A stretch of 64,000 nt of DNA from Clitoria ternatea (GCA_037962975.1 JAYKXN010000142.1:1-64000), one strand, 5' to 3'; numbered from the stretch's first letter, positions 36,900 to 51,600 are shown. The notes: generated by a model not told the origin, from the sequence alone. Program-made: numbers and translations.

Positions 36900-38759
36900 G
36901 TGGGTACACGTTAATAATTCATTTTTAAGTCAATGTTTTAAAATTTAGAGTAAAGTTTTTGACATAGTAAAGTAATATATAAATGATGGATTTACAAATC
37001 AATTATAGATATAGATACGTGACTAAATATGATTCTGAGATATATCTTAATATTTCTTCACATAAGAGTTATTTTGTAAATACTTATTATTTGAATTGAA
37101 TAATTCTAACATTCTAAAATTAGCCATCAAAATATACTTTAATTCTTTAGTGCTAAAAATAAAATTTAAACTTCAATAACGAATTTTCAATATGATTGTG
37201 AGTTCAAGAATTCTTTGAAACCCCAGGAAATTTTATTTAGGAAAAACTTGTTTGATGAAAACTAATAAATGAAACATTTCAAAGCTTGTGTAGTCCATTT
37301 GAATGCTAATTTTGAGCTTAAACTATGTTGAGTTATGATCTTTTAAAGCTAAATATAGATATTGTTTGTTCCTTAATATATCGGTATTGACTCATCTTTG
37401 AAATCTGAAAACAAAACATATAGAATAACAACTTAATAATTTTACAATATTATAAAATTAAAATTAAATATGGTTATGGTAATTGCTTTTATAATTATAC
37501 TAGTTATACTTTTGAATTCATAGTGACATAGTAGACATTATAAATATAGCTAAATAGACTTAATAAGTAAATCTTAGGACAATTTCACTAAAAGAAAAAA
37601 TATGGTTGTATTGTAAGGCAATGTTGACCACATATGTGTAGGCTATGAGGAGTGGCACCCCTATTTAATAAAAAACAGGACTTCATTTTCTTGTTTTTGA
37701 AGAGTAATATCGAGAACCATTTTTAAAAAGTTTAATATGTACTTAATCTTAATGTTTTATAAGTTTGACTTCTTCTTACACCTATTAAATGTTATTATTA
37801 TATTCTTTACTCACATATATATATATACATATATATGTGAGTATATTAATAATTCATTTTTAAATCAATGTTTTAAAATTTAGGGTAAAGTTTTTTTCAT
37901 AGTAAAGTAACATATAAATGATGGATTTGCAAATCAATTATACACATACATACATGAATAGATATGATTCTCAGATATCTCTTAATATTTGTTCACATAA
38001 TACTTGTTTTGTCAATACTTATTATTTGAATCTAATAATTCTAGCATTCTAAAATTAGTCATCCAAATATACTCTAAGGTTTACCTCTTCAATGCAAAAA
38101 ATCAATTTCAAACTTCAATAAGAAATTTTTAATATAATTTAGAGTTCAAGAATTCTTTCAAACCGCACGAAATTTTATTTAAGAATTACTTGTTTGATGG
38201 AAGCTAATACATGAAGTATTTTCATAGCTTGGATAGTCCATTTAAATGCTAATTTTGAGCTCAAATTATGTTGAGTTATGATCTTTTAAAGCTTAATTTA
38301 GATATTATTCATTCCTTAATATGTCAGTACTCACCCATCTTTGAAATCTAAAAACAAATCATATAGAATAACAACATAATAATTTAAAATATTATAAAAT
38401 TAAAATTAAAAATAGTTATGGTAATTATTTTTATAATTTCACTAGTTATATTTTTTAAATCATAGTGACCTAGTAGACATTAAAAATATAGCTAAATAGA
38501 CTTGATAAGAAAACCTTAGGACAATTTCACTAAAAGAAAAAATATGGTTATGTTGTGAGACAATGTTGACCATATATGTGTAGGCTATGATGAGTGACAC
38601 CCCTATTTAGAGTAAAAAGGAAAGGACTTCATTTTTTTTATTTTTGAAGAGTAATATAGAGAACCATTTTTAAAAAGTTTAATATGTAGTTAATCTTAAT
38701 GTTTTATAAGTTTGGCTTTTTCTTAAACCTGTTAAATGTTATTATTATATTCTTTGCTC

Positions 38760-38795
<36 letters not shown>

Positions 38796-40474
38796 ACACA
38801 TTAATAATTCATTTTTAAATCAATATTTTAATGTTTTGGGTAAATTTTTTGACATAGTAAAGTAACATATAAATGATGGATTTTCAAATCAGTTATATAT
38901 ACATATATCAATAGATATGATTCTCAGATATCTCTTAACATTTGTTCCATAAGACTCGTTTTGTAAATACTTATTATTTGAATTTAATAATTCTAACATT
39001 CTAAAATTAGCCATCCAAATATACTCTAAGGCTTAGCTCTTCAACGCTAAAAATAAAATTCAAACTTCAATAACGAATTTTCAATATGATTGTGAGTTCA
39101 AGAATTCTTTGAAATCCATGGAAATTTTATTTAGGAATTATTTATTTGATGGAAACTAATAGATAAAGCATTGTCAAAGCTTGTGTAGTCCATTTAAATG
39201 CTAATTTTAAGCTCAAATTATGTGTACTTATGATCTTTAAAAGCTCAATTTAGATATTATTTATTCCTTAATATGTCGATACTAACTCATCTTTGAAGTC
39301 TAAAAACAAAACATATAGAATAACAACTTAATAATTTTAAAATATTATAAAATTAAAATTAAAAATAATTATGGTAATTGTTTTTATAATTATACTAGTT
39401 ACACTTTTGTAACAATAGTGACCTAATAGACATTATAAATTTAGCTAAATAGACTTGATAAGCAAAACTTTGGACAATTTTACTAAGAATAATATGGTTG
39501 TGTTGTGAGGCAATGTTGACCATATATGTGTAGGGTATAATGTCTGACACCCCTATTTAGAGTAAAAAAGTAAGGACTTCATTTTCTTATTTTTGAAGAG
39601 TAATATAGAGAACCATTTTTAAAAAGTTTAATATGTAGTTAATCTTAATGGTTTATACATTTGACTTCTTCTTAAACCTAATATATGTTATTATTATGTT
39701 CTTTACTCATATATATATATATATATGTATGTACACATTAATAATTTTTTTAAAATCAATGTTTTAAAATTTAGGGTAAAGTTTTTGACATAGTAAAGTA
39801 ACAAATAAATGATGGATTTGCAAATCAATTATATATATAGATACATGACTAGATATGATTCTCAGATATTTCTTAATATTTTTCTCATAAGACTTGTTTT
39901 GTAAATACTTATTATTTGAATTTAATAATTCTAACATTCTAAAATTAGCCATCCAAATATACTCTAAGACTTAGCTCTTCAATGCTAAAAATTAAATTCA
40001 AACTTCAACAATGATTTTTCAATATTATTGTGAGTTCAAGAATTGTTTGAAACACCTGGAAATTTTATTGAGGAATTACTTATTTGATGAAAACTAATAG
40101 ATAAAGCATTTTCAAAGCTTGTGTAGTCCATTTAAATGCTAATTTTGAGCTCAAATTATGTTGAGTTATGATCTTTTAAGGCTCAATTTAGATATTGTTT
40201 GTTCCTTCATATGTCGGTAGTGACTCATATTGGAAATCTAAAAATGAAACATATAGACTATCAACTTAATAATTTTTAAAATATTATAAAATTACAATTA
40301 AAAATAGTGATGGTAATTGTTTTTATAATTATACTAGTTATATTTTTGAAATCATAGTGGCCCAATAGACATTATAAATTTAGCTAAATAGACTTGATAA
40401 GCAAACCTTAGGACAATTTCACTAAAAGAAAAAAATATGGTTATGTTGTGAGGCAATGTTGACAACATATGTGT

Positions 40475-40477
40475 AGG
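40475..40477. repeat. Target-site duplication AGG, left (CACTA copy 2)
   Basis: Same flank as copy 1, offset by 26,898 bp. The right-hand AGG is at 43647-43649. Identical position in the B monomer and identical duplication show one insertion copied by segmental duplication, not two insertions. Confidence 0.95.
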
Positions 40478-40615
40478 CACTATAAGAAATATTCAGTTTT
40501 ATGGCGGTTTATTAGTAGGGGTTACTTAGAACTACCACAAGTAAGCACATTATTGAATTGGATGAAGAAAGTTAACAGCGATTCTGTAACTGCCGTTAAT
40601 TTCCTATTAAATGGG

Positions 40616-40632
40616 CACGTGCAGGTCACGTG
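40616..40632. promoter_or_regulatory. Paired G-boxes in CACTA copy 2
   Basis: CACGTG at 40616-40621 and 40627-40632, unchanged from copy 1 with the same 11-bp spacing. Possible bZIP/bHLH sites; activity is not shown. Confidence 0.45.
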
Positions 40633-41688
40633 GTCTTTTTCCCTCCCATCATGGTTCTTTTATTTTCATTTCCCTCTTCTCCTAAATCCCTAACCCTTAA
40701 TTTTTCCCATTTCCCTCTTATCTACCGCGTATCTCACTCTCTGTTCAGCACCTTTTCACTCTCTTCCTCTCATCTCTTAATCCTTTCTCCCCATCGTGCC
40801 TTTGTTCACATGTACCTTCTTATAGTCCTTGTCGTACCTCCACTCGCTGCGCGACTGTGCCACCATGGAAGAGTCCCAATGGTGAACCATCATGCCTTCA
40901 AACCACCACGCGTCTCATCTTCTCACTGTGACTAGCGTTCCACTGTAGCACCACTTCACTGTTACCATTGCCTCTAAAATTTGAAGCTTCAACATTTTTG
41001 CTTCTTCCATTTCACACTGAGTTTTATAAGGTTTTAATTTCTCATTTTGTTATTACTTATTTTTCTGCTTCTGAAGTTTCTATATAGTTTCTGGGTTAGT
41101 CTTTCTTTTGTTGCAGTGATTTATGATTTTTGGGTTCTATTTTTGCTTCTGTTTATGCACTTTTACAGTTTCTGTTTATGTGCTTTTACAGTATAAAAGA
41201 AAATCATGATTTCCTTCTGTCCAACAGTCTTCGCTGCTCTATTTTTTGTTCTACCATCATATGCTTGATTTAGCATTTATCATTGGTTTTGGCTGGCTGC
41301 TCACCATATTGTAGAAGGATCCATATTTCTATTAAAGTTACTATTGTGAAACTGGATTAGTGTATCAATCTTTTTTTTTTTGTTATGTTTGATGGATTTA
41401 GATCATTGAAAGCATTTGGATCGACAAATTTTTCCATGATTCCTAATGGTAGTTCCCTTGGATTCATGGTTACATCCTTTATTTGGTGTTTGTTCGAGCA
41501 TGAAGATATGGTGTTTGATAACAGTTCTATGATGATTCATTGGTTCTGGTTCAGTTTTAGACTTTGTTTTTAGCCTATATTTTTCTTGAACACCAACTGT
41601 TTTGTGAAATGCCTTTTTGTTGTTTTGCTTCTAATTTTGTTTTCTCTTATTTTATCCCAGCATCAGTTTTGTTCAATGTTGATGGCAG
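40633..41688. other. Captured or internal transposon segment of unknown origin, copy 2
   Basis: Duplicate of 13735-14790: a pyrimidine-rich leader-like part then intron-like T-rich DNA. The differences seen are single substitutions (for example an A-to-G near 41639). No recognised protein. Confidence 0.4.
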
Positions 41689-42566
41689 AAACTTAGAGAT
41701 ATATTAAAAATGGCTTTTGGTGGATGCTATGTTGTTTTGATGATGACACTCTTCTCAATCTATACGGGGTTCATATATAATGAATTCTTCTCTGTTCCAT
41801 TTGAACTGTTTGGACCATCAGCCTATGGATGTCGTGATACTTCATGCAGGTGGTTACTAATATAATTTATTCAAAGTATTGATTGTCTTTTATGCTTGCT
41901 GGTCACCTTATATATGTGCGTAATATTTATTATTTCATCCTTAGGGATGCTTCCACCATAGGCTTAATAAAAGTACGTGACGCTTACCCGTTTGGTGTGG
42001 ATCCTAAATGGTATGGTACTCGGAGTGAACTGCCATTTCTTAACTCCTTAAAGATGAAGATGTCAATTCTACTAGGAGTATCTCAAATGAATCTTAGAAT
42101 TATAATGAGTTACTATAATGCAAAATACTTTGAAAACAACAGAAATGTATGGTAATAGCAAAAGTACAACATTAGTTGAATGTGGTTTGTGGTTTGTTGT
42201 TTATAGTGTTCACTATTCATTGTATGCTTTTCTAATGTTGCTTCAGGTACCAGTTTGTTCCCCAGATGAAGTGGTGCACTAGATCAAAGGCTGACCTGTA
42301 TCATGTGATGATATACATGTTCCTAAGTCCAACTGATGATTTAGGTGAAAACCAGCTTTTTGTTGGCCAACAGTTCCTTTAAGTAAGAAATTTCAACTTT
42401 GATTTGGATCCATTTTTCTATTTAAAAATACTGAACAGAAGCCATATCACATCTGAACTCTCCACTGTTTCATTGTTGTTAGGTCGTGTTACTACTGTTG
42501 GCACTTGTTGTTGTACCATGGATGTTATTACCAAAGCCCTTTCTGTTGAAGAAGCAACATCGAGAA
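41689..42566 (+). pseudogene. Captured VHA-a (V-ATPase subunit a) fragment, copy 2, broken
   Basis: Second copy of the transposon cargo. Exons lie at 41689-41849, 41945-42151, 42247-42382 and 42483 to about 42563. It has the same internal loss between FVPQM and KWCT and the same TAA before the third donor site, so the lesions predate the 26.9-kb duplication. Two exon substitutions distinguish it from copy 1: a TAC-to-TAT synonymous change in the second exon (near 42117), and CAATTTG to CAGTTTG in the third, also synonymous (glutamine). Neither restores function. Confidence 0.9.
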
Positions 42567-43472
42567 TTATACTCTAAAATATCATTTTTATCTTTTTGGC
42601 TTCTATTCATTTTCATTAAATTCCCTCCTAATTTGTATTACTATTATGGGCCCTCAGGTAAGTAGTTAAAAGGGTCCGATACTTGCTATTATGTGAATTT
42701 TGGTTTCAATTAATTAAAACGCAATATGGATATGGGCATGTTGTTTCTCCTCTTCAAGTAGGTGATGTCTGAGTTTGATAAAGAATGTTCTCTAATAAAT
42801 TTGTTATTCTATGGATGACTCTTTGAAGTAGTTTTTTTAGGCAAGAAGAACCCATACATGAGTGAAATTAAAGTAGTGATAATGTACAATTTTAATCATT
42901 ACACATTTAATTAGTAGGAACTCATAAAAGGGTAAAAACTTATGTGCAGCAATATATATTACATAAATGATAATTCAGACAAGAGGAGTTGGACTTCCAT
43001 ATTTGGAGCATATTGCATATTTGGAATTTAGTTTTTATTTAAAACATCAATCTTCATATATATATATATATATATATATATTACTTTAGTTTATTTATTT
43101 ATTTTCAAAGATATGCACTAGAGAGAAAGAATTATAGTATTTGAGTAAAAGTTTATTAGCATTTTTTTCTACTTCATTCCATATTAAAAGTTTAAGGATA
43201 CCATTGGCAATTCTATAATTTTTCTGAGTTGGTTGTCAAAATATAGAGATACACATAAGATTTTAGTATATTACAGATATTTGTATATATCTTGCATGAC
43301 ATTACCATTTTACAAAAAGACCAATTAAAATAAAAAGGAGACATTTGTATACATCTTGCATGAATTGATGATATGAATTTCTATTCTTCTCACTTCATGA
43401 ATTGATGGCCCTTATTTGTGGCATTTAAGAATGGTTAATATATATATTAATTTTTTTTTACTTTAGTTAATA
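42567..43472. other. Transposon interior without recognisable genes, copy 2
   Basis: Duplicate of 15669-16572, AT-rich and non-coding. It has one visible substitution (AAGTAATGATAA to AAGTAGTGATAA near 42874) and a slightly longer AT tract near 43056-43080. Confidence 0.6.
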
Positions 43473-43646
43473 GATTAGTGGCGGTTTCTGTTGGAATACT
43501 GGTGGGTTAAAAAACCGATGTTAAAATTATTCCTGGCAGGATGTTTAGCGGTAGTTTTACAACCGCCGATAATTATTTTGGTTGCGGTTAAAACTGCTGC
43601 TAGTGCACGTTTAAAACCGCCACTAATTCCTGGTTTTCTTGTAGTG
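43473..43646. repeat. Right subterminal region and terminal repeat of CACTA copy 2
   Basis: Same cluster of GCGGTTT/AAACCGC-like motifs as copy 1, ending TTTCTTGTAGTG. The AGG duplication and resumed B sequence CTATGATGAGTGACACC follow. Confidence 0.85.
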
Positions 43647-46600
43647 AGGCTATGATGAGTGACACCCCTATTTAGAGTAAAAAAGAAAGGACTTCATTTT
43701 CTTATTTTTGAAGAGTAATATAGAGAACCATTTTTAAAAAGTTTAATACGTAGTTAATCTTAATGTTTTATAAGTTTGGCTTTTTCTTAAACCTATTAAA
43801 TGTTATTATTATGTTCTTTACTCGTGTGTATATATATATATATATATATATATTTATGTGTATGCACATTAATAATTCATTTTCAAATCCATATTTTAAA
43901 ATTTAGGGTAAAGTTTTTGACATAGTAAAGTAACATATAAATGATGGATTTGTAAATCAATTATACATATACATACATAAAGAGATATGATTCTCAAATA
44001 TCTCTTAATATTTGTTCATATAAGACTCATTTTTAAATACTTATTATTTAAATTTAATAATTCTAACATTCTAAAATTAGCCATCCAAATATTGTCTAAG
44101 GCTTAGCTCTTCAATGCTAAAAATAAAATTCAAACTTAATGAAGTTTCAATATGCTTGTGAGTTCAAGTATTCTTTGAAACCCCTGAAAATTTTATTTAG
44201 GAATTAATTATATGATGGAAACTAATAGATAAAGCATTTTTTAAGCTTGTATAGTCCATTTAAATGTTAATTTTGAGCTCAAATTATGTTGAGTTATGAT
44301 CCTTTAAAGCTCAATTTGGATATTATTTGTTCATTAATATGCCGGTACTGACACATCTTTGAAATCTAAAAACAAAACATATAGAATAATAACTTTATAA
44401 TTTTAAAATATTATAAAATTAAAAATGGTTATGGTAATTGTTTTTATAATTTTACTACTTACATTTTTGAAATCATAGTGACCTTGTAGACATTATAAAT
44501 ATAGCTAAATAGACTTGATAAGTAAATCTTAGAATAATTTAACTAAAAGAAAAATATGGTTATGTTGTAAGGCAATGTAGACCACATGTGTGTAGGCTAT
44601 GATGAGTAACACCCTTATTTATAGTAAAATAGAAAGGACTTTATTTTCTTGTTTTTGAAGAGTATAATAGGGAACCATTTTTAAAAAGTTTAATATGTAC
44701 TTAATCTTAATGTTTTATAAGTATGGCTTCTTCTTAAGCCTATTAAAAGTTATTATTATGTTCTTTACTCATATATATATATATATATATATATGTTTGT
44801 ATGCACATTAATAATTCATTTTAAATTAATATTTTAAAATTTAGGGTAAAGTTTTTGACATAGTAAAGTAACATAAAAATAATTGATTTACAAATCAATT
44901 ATACATATACATACATGAATAGATATGATTCTTAGATATCTCTAAATATTTGTTCACATAAGACTCGTTTTGTAAATACTTATTATTTGAATTCTAACAT
45001 TCTAAAATTAGTCATCCAAATATACTATAAGGTTTAGCTCTTCAATGCTAAAAATTAAATTCAAACTTCAATAAGAAATTGTCAATATGATTGTGAGTTA
45101 AAGAATTCTTTGAAACCCCAAAAAAGTTTATTTAGGAATAACTTGTTTGATGAAAACTAATACGTGAAGCATTTTCAAAGCTTGTGTAGTCCATTTAAAT
45201 GCTAATATTGAGCTCAAATTATGTTCATTTATGATCTTTTAAAGCTTAATTTAGATATTGTTTGTTCCTTAATATGTCGGTATTGACCCATCTTTGAAAT
45301 CTAAAAACAAATCATATAGAATAACAACTTAATAATTTTAAAATATTATAAAATTAAAATTAAAATAGTTATGGTAATTGTTTTTATAATTTTACTAGTT
45401 GCATTTTTGAAATCATAGTGACCTAATATACATTATAAATATAGCTAAATAGACTTGATAAGCAAACCTTAGGACAATTTCACTTAAAGCAAAAATATGG
45501 TTGTGTTGTGAGGCAATGTTGACCACGTATGTGTGGCATATGATGAGTGACACCCCTATTTAGAGTAAAAAAGAAAGGACTTCATTTTCTTGTTTTTGAA
45601 GAGTAATATAGAGAACCAGTTTTAAAAAGTTTAATATGTAGTTAATCTTAAACTTTTATAAGTTTGGCTTCTTCTTAAGCCTATTAAATGTTATTATTAT
45701 ATTCTTTACTTATATATATATATATATAATATTTGTGTGTGTACACATTAATATTCCATTTTTAAATCAATATTTTAAAATTTAGGGTAAAGTTTTTGAC
45801 ATAGTAAAGTAACATATAAATGATGGATTTGCAAATCAATTATACATATACATACATGGATAGATATGATTCTCAAAAATCTCTTAATACTTGTTCACAT
45901 AAGACTAATTTTGTAAATACTTATTATTTGAATCTAATAATTCTAACATTCTAAAATTAGCCATCCAAATATACTCTAAGGTTTAACTCTTCAATGCTAA
46001 AAATCAAATTAAAACTTCAATAAGAAATTTTCAATATGATTATAAGTTCAAGAATTCTTTGAAACACCAGAAAATTTTATTTAGGAATAACGTATTTGAT
46101 GGAAACTAATACGTGAAGAATTTTTAAAGCTTGTGTAGTCCATTTAAATGCTAATATTGAGCTCAAATTATGTTGAGTTATGATCTTTTAAAGCTTAATT
46201 TAGATATTGTTTGTTCCTTAATATGTCGGTACTGACCCATCTTTTAAATCTAAAAATAAACCATATAGAATAACAACTTAATAATTTTAAAATATTATAA
46301 AATTAAAAATATGCATGGTAATTGTTTTTATATTTGTACTAGTTACATTTTTGAAATCATAGTGACCTAATAGATATTATAAATATAGCTAAATAGACAT
46401 GATAAACAAACCTTAGGACAATTTCACTAAAAGGAAAAGTATGGTTGTGTTGTGATGCAATGTTGACCACGTATGTGTAGGATATGATGAGTGACACCCC
46501 TATTTAGAGTAAAAAAGAGAGGACTTCATTTTCTTATTTTTGAAGAGTAATATAGAGAACCATTTTTAAAAAGTTTAATATGTAGTTAATCTTAAAGTTT

Positions 46601-48524
46601 TATAAGTTTGACTTCTTCTTAAACCTATTAAATGTTATTATTATGTTCTTTACCCTTATATATATATATATTTGTGTGTGTATAGATTAATAATTCATTT
46701 TTAAATCATTATTCTAAAATTTAGGGTAAAGGTTTTGATATAGTAAATTAACATAAAAATGATGGATTTGCAAATCAATTATACATATACATACATGAAT
46801 AGTTATGATTCTCATATATCTCTTAATATTTTTTCACATAAAACTAATTTTGTAAATACATATTATTTGAATTTAATAATTTTAACATTCTAAAATTAGT
46901 CATCCAAATATACTCTAAGGTTTAGCTCTTTAATGGTAAAAATCAAATTCAAACTTCAATAACAATTTTTCATAATGATTGTTAGTTAAAGAATTATTTG
47001 AAACCCCATGAAATTTTATTTAAGAATTACTTATTTGATGGAAACAAATAGATGAAGCATTTTCAAAGCTTGTGTAGTCCATTTAAATGCTAATTTTGAG
47101 CTTAAATTATGTTGAGTTATGATCTTTTAAAGCTTAATTTAGATATAATTTGTTCCTTGATATGTCGGTATGACTCATCTTCGAAATCTAAAAACAAAAA
47201 TATAGAATAAGAACTTAATATTTTAAAATATTATAAAGTTAAAAATAATTATGGTAATTATTTTTATAATTATACTAGTTATATTTTGGAAATCATAGTG
47301 ACCTAATAGACATTATAAATTTAGCTAAGTAGACTTGATAAGCAAACCATAGGACAATTTCACTGAAAGAAAAAATATGATTGTGTTGTGAGGCAATGTT
47401 GACCACATATGTGTAGGTTATGATGACTGACACAACTATTTAGAGTGAAAAAGAAAAGACTTCATTTTCTTGTTTTTGAAGAGTAATATAGAGAAACATT
47501 TTTTAAAAGTTTAATATATAGTTAAGCTTAATGTTTTATAAGTTTGACTTCTTCTTAAACCTATTCAATGTTATTATTATGTTCTTTACTCTTATATATA
47601 TATATATTTATATATGTTTGTGTGTGTACACATTAATAATTCATTTGTAAATCAATGTTTTAGACTTTAAGGTAAAGTTTTTGACATAGTAAATTTGCAA
47701 ATCAGTTATAGATATAGATACGTGACTAGATATGATTCTCAGATATATCTTAATATTTCTTCACATAAGACTTGTTTTGTAAATACTTATTATTTGAATT
47801 TAATAATTCTAATATTCTAAAATTAGCCATCAAAATATACTCTAAGTTTTAGCTCTTCAGTGCTAAAAATCAAATTCAAACTTCAATAACAAATTTTCAA
47901 TATGGTTCTGAGTTCAAGAATTCTTTGAAACCCCTGGAAATTTTATTTAGAAATTACTTATTTGATGGAAACTAATAGATGAAGCATTTTCAAAGCTTGT
48001 GTAGTCCACTTAAATGCTAATTTTGAGCTCAAATTATCTTGAGTTATGATCTTTTAAAGCTCAATTTAGATATTGTTTATTCCTTAATATGTCAGTACTG
48101 ACTCATCTTTGAAATCTAAAAACAAAACATATAAAACAACAACTTAATAATTTTAAAATATTATAAAGTTAAAATTAAAAATAGTTATCGTAATTATTTT
48201 TATAATTATACTAGTTATATTTTTGAAATCATAGTGACCTAATAAACATTATAAATTTAGCTAAATAGACTTCATAAGCAAACCTTAGGACAATTTCACT
48301 GAAAGAAACAATATGGTTATGTTGTGAGGCAATGTTGACAACATATGTGTAGGCTATGATGAGTAGCACCCGTATTTAGAGTAAAAAAGAAAGGACTCAA
48401 TTTTCTTATTTTTGAAGAATAATATAGAAAACCATTTTTAAAAAGTTAAATATGTAGTTAATCTTAATGTTTATAAGTTTGATTTCTTCTTAAACCTATT
48501 AAATGTTATTATTATGTTCTTTGC

Positions 48525-48526
48525 TC

Positions 48527-48568
<42 letters not shown>
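48525..48568. repeat. Expanded (AT)n(GT)n microsatellite in a B monomer
   Basis: About eight AT units followed by about fourteen GT units, then ACACAC. The equivalent tract in unit 1 (about 21635-21664) has the same AT part but only about half as many GT units, so this tract changed length after the duplication. Confidence 0.9.
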
Positions 48569-48570
<2 letters not shown>

Positions 48571-48623
48571 ACACTAATAATTCATTTTTGAATCAATGTT
48601 TTAAAATATAGGGTAAAGATTTT

Positions 48624-48631
48624 GACATATT
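48624..48631. other. B-to-A junction, unit 2
   Basis: Same TTTTGACATATTAAACTTG fusion as at 21721-21728, offset by 26,903 bp. It is inherited by duplication. Confidence 0.85.
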
Positions 48632-51600
48632 AAACTTGTCAATTAATCTTAGTATACTTTTAAAATTTCATTGAGTAACAAAGAAGAAAGATCAATGATT
48701 ATTACATTTTCCACTAATATAAAAAGTATCAAGATTAATTAATAAAAGTATGTGTTGAAAAACATAATCAATGCACATTGTAAATTGAAAGAAGTCATAT
48801 AAAAATTAACATGAAAAATTCTAAAACACATGTCACAAAAAGGATAAGAGAAAATACATTAAAAATTAAGGAAAACTAAAATATATTATTTATATTATTA
48901 ATTAATATTAATATATTTTAAATTAAATGCATCAACTAAGAATAATATTTATAAAAATAATAACATATAATTGATATCAAAGATGACTAAATCTATTTAA
49001 GAATGTTATTTATACAAATAATGATTCATTCATGTTATAAAATGACTAAAAAAAGTTACAGAGACTTCATAAATGGACACGCATGGATGCACGTACGCAT
49101 GCACGAGAATTATTCAATAGTTTCATTGTATGGAATCCAAAACAACCTTGAAAGTATTTATAAACATTGTATAAAACTTTTAAAAAGAAAAGAAGTCTCG
49201 CCACTAGTTCTTTTTCAATCACCATATTATGTTATTTTATGTTGATTAAGAAATTTAGTTATTTTAGGTAAACATATTAAACTTGTCAATTATTTTTGGT
49301 ATACTTTTAAAATTACATTGAATAATAAGGAAGAAATATCAATGATTATTTCTTATTCCACTGATATAAATATTTTCATGATTATTTATTAACAGTATGT
49401 GTTGAAAAAATAATCAATGCACATTGTAAATTGAAAGAAGTCATATAAAAATTAACAAGAATTCAAAAACCCGTCACATAAAAAGGATAAAAGAAAATAC
49501 ATTAAAAACTAAGGAAAAATAAAATATATTATTTATATTTTTCATTAATATTAATATATTTTAAATTAAGTGCATCAATTAAGACTTGATGTGACCCCTT
49601 ACGCGATTCTCTTACTAAATAAACCTTAAAATATAAAAGAATATTATTATTAATAATATATAATTTGTTAATTCTTTTTGTCAGATTCTTTTACTATCGA
49701 TCTTTACGATCAATAAACAGAAAAAGGGAATTAATCAACTTCTATTGATAATTGATAGCAAAAGTGAGAGAATTCTAATCAAGAATAATATTTATAAAAA
49801 TAATAACATATAATTGATAACAAAGATGACTGAATCCATTTAAGAATGCTATTTGTACAAAGAATGATTCATTGAAGTCATTAAACGAAAAAAGAAACTC
49901 AAAAAAACTACATAAATGGACACACATGCATGGACGCACGTACGCATGCATGAAAATTATTTCGTAGTTTCATTGTATCGACTCCAAAACAACATTGAAT
50001 GTATTTATAAATATTGTTTAAAACTTTTAAAAAGAAAAGAAGTCTCACCACTAGTGCTTTTTCTATCACCATATTATGTTATTTTATGTTGATTAAGAAA
50101 TTTATTTATTATAGATAAACATATTAAACTTGTCAACTATTTTTGATATACTTTTTAAATTATATTGAATAATAAACAAGAAAAATCAATGATTATTTCA
50201 TATTCTACTGATATAAATATTATCAAGCTTAATTTATAAGAGTATGTATTTAAAAAAGGATAAGAGAAAATACATTAAAAATTAAGGAAAAATAAAATAT
50301 ATTATTTATAGTTTTAATTAATATTAATATATTTTAAATTAAATGCATCAACTAAGACTTGGTATGATCCTTTACGCAATTCTCTTACTAAATAAACCTT
50401 AAAAAATGAAAGAATATAATTATTAATAATATATAATTTGTTAATTATTTTTGTGTGATTCTTTTACTATTGATCTTTACTATCAATAAATGGAAAAGGG
50501 AATTCATCATCTTCTATTGATAATTGATAGCAAAAGTAAGAGAATCTAATTAAGAATAAAATTTATAAAATAATAACATATAATTGATATCAAAGATGAC
50601 TAACTCCATTTAAGAAGGATATTTGTAAAAATAATGATCATTCTGGTTATAAAATGACTAAAAAAACTCACAAAGACTTCACAAATGCACACGCATGCAT
50701 GGACGTACGTACGCACGCATCAAAATTATTAAGTAGTTTTTTTTATAGAATCCAAAACAACATTGAAAGTATTTATAAATATTGTATAAAACTTTTAAAA
50801 AGAAAAGAAGTCTCGCCATTAAGACTAAGGGAAAGTAAAATATATTATTTATATTTTTTTTAATATTAATATATTTTAAATTAAATGCATCAATTAAGAC
50901 TTGAGTGACTCCTTAAAAAAGATAGAATATAATTATTAATAATATATAATTTGTAAATTATTTTTGTGAGATTCTTTTACTATCGATCTTTACTATCAAT
51001 AAATGGAAAAAGGGGAATTAATCAACCTCTATTGATAATTGATAGCAAAAGAGAGAGAATTCTAATTAAGAATAATATTTATAAAAATAATATTATATAA
51101 TTGATATCAAAGATGACTGAATCCATTTAAGAATGCAATTTGTACAAATAATGATTCATTCACGTCATATAAAACGACTAAAAAACTCACAAAGACTTCA
51201 TAAATGGACACGTATGCTTGGACACACGTACGCATACACAACAATTATTAAGTAGTTTAATTGTATGGAATCCAAAACAACCTTGAAAGTATTTATAAAC
51301 ATTGTATAAAACTTTTAAAAAGAAAAGAAGTCTCGCCACTAGTTCTTTTTCAATCACCATATTATGTTACTTTATGTTGATTAAGAAATTTAGTTATTTT
51401 AGGTAAACATATTAAACTTGTCAATTATTCTTGGTATACTTTTAAAATTACATTGAAAAATAAGGATGAAATATCGATGATTATTTCATATTCCACTGAT
51501 ATAAATATTTTCATGATTATTTATTAACAGTATGTGTTGAAAAAATAATCAATGCACACTGTAAATTGAAAGAAGTCATATAAAAATTAACAAGAATTCA

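Larger units (their letters stand above)
40478..43646. mobile_element. Non-autonomous CACTA transposon, copy 2
   Basis: 3,169 bp, almost identical to copy 1. By eye I find about six or seven substitutions (for example TTTCCCATT to TTTCCTATT near 40604, and ACCAATTTG to ACCAGTTTG near 42251) plus a 2-bp longer AT tract near 43056-43080. Termini, subterminal motifs, G-boxes and cargo are all retained. No transposase is encoded. Copy number rose by satellite-level duplication, not transposition. Confidence 0.93.
34878..48624. repeat. Satellite family B, block B2, containing CACTA copy 2
   Basis: Same family as B1. After the scrambled start the monomer anchors fall near 35426, 36360, 37284, 38227, 39179, 40117, 44245, 45180, 46127, 47068 and 47995. 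At 35426 the sequence is continuous native B (TTTCAAAGCTCGTGTAG), unlike the A-to-B break at 8526. From about 38.8 kb onward it nearly duplicates B1, with microsatellite length differences. Confidence 0.94.
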
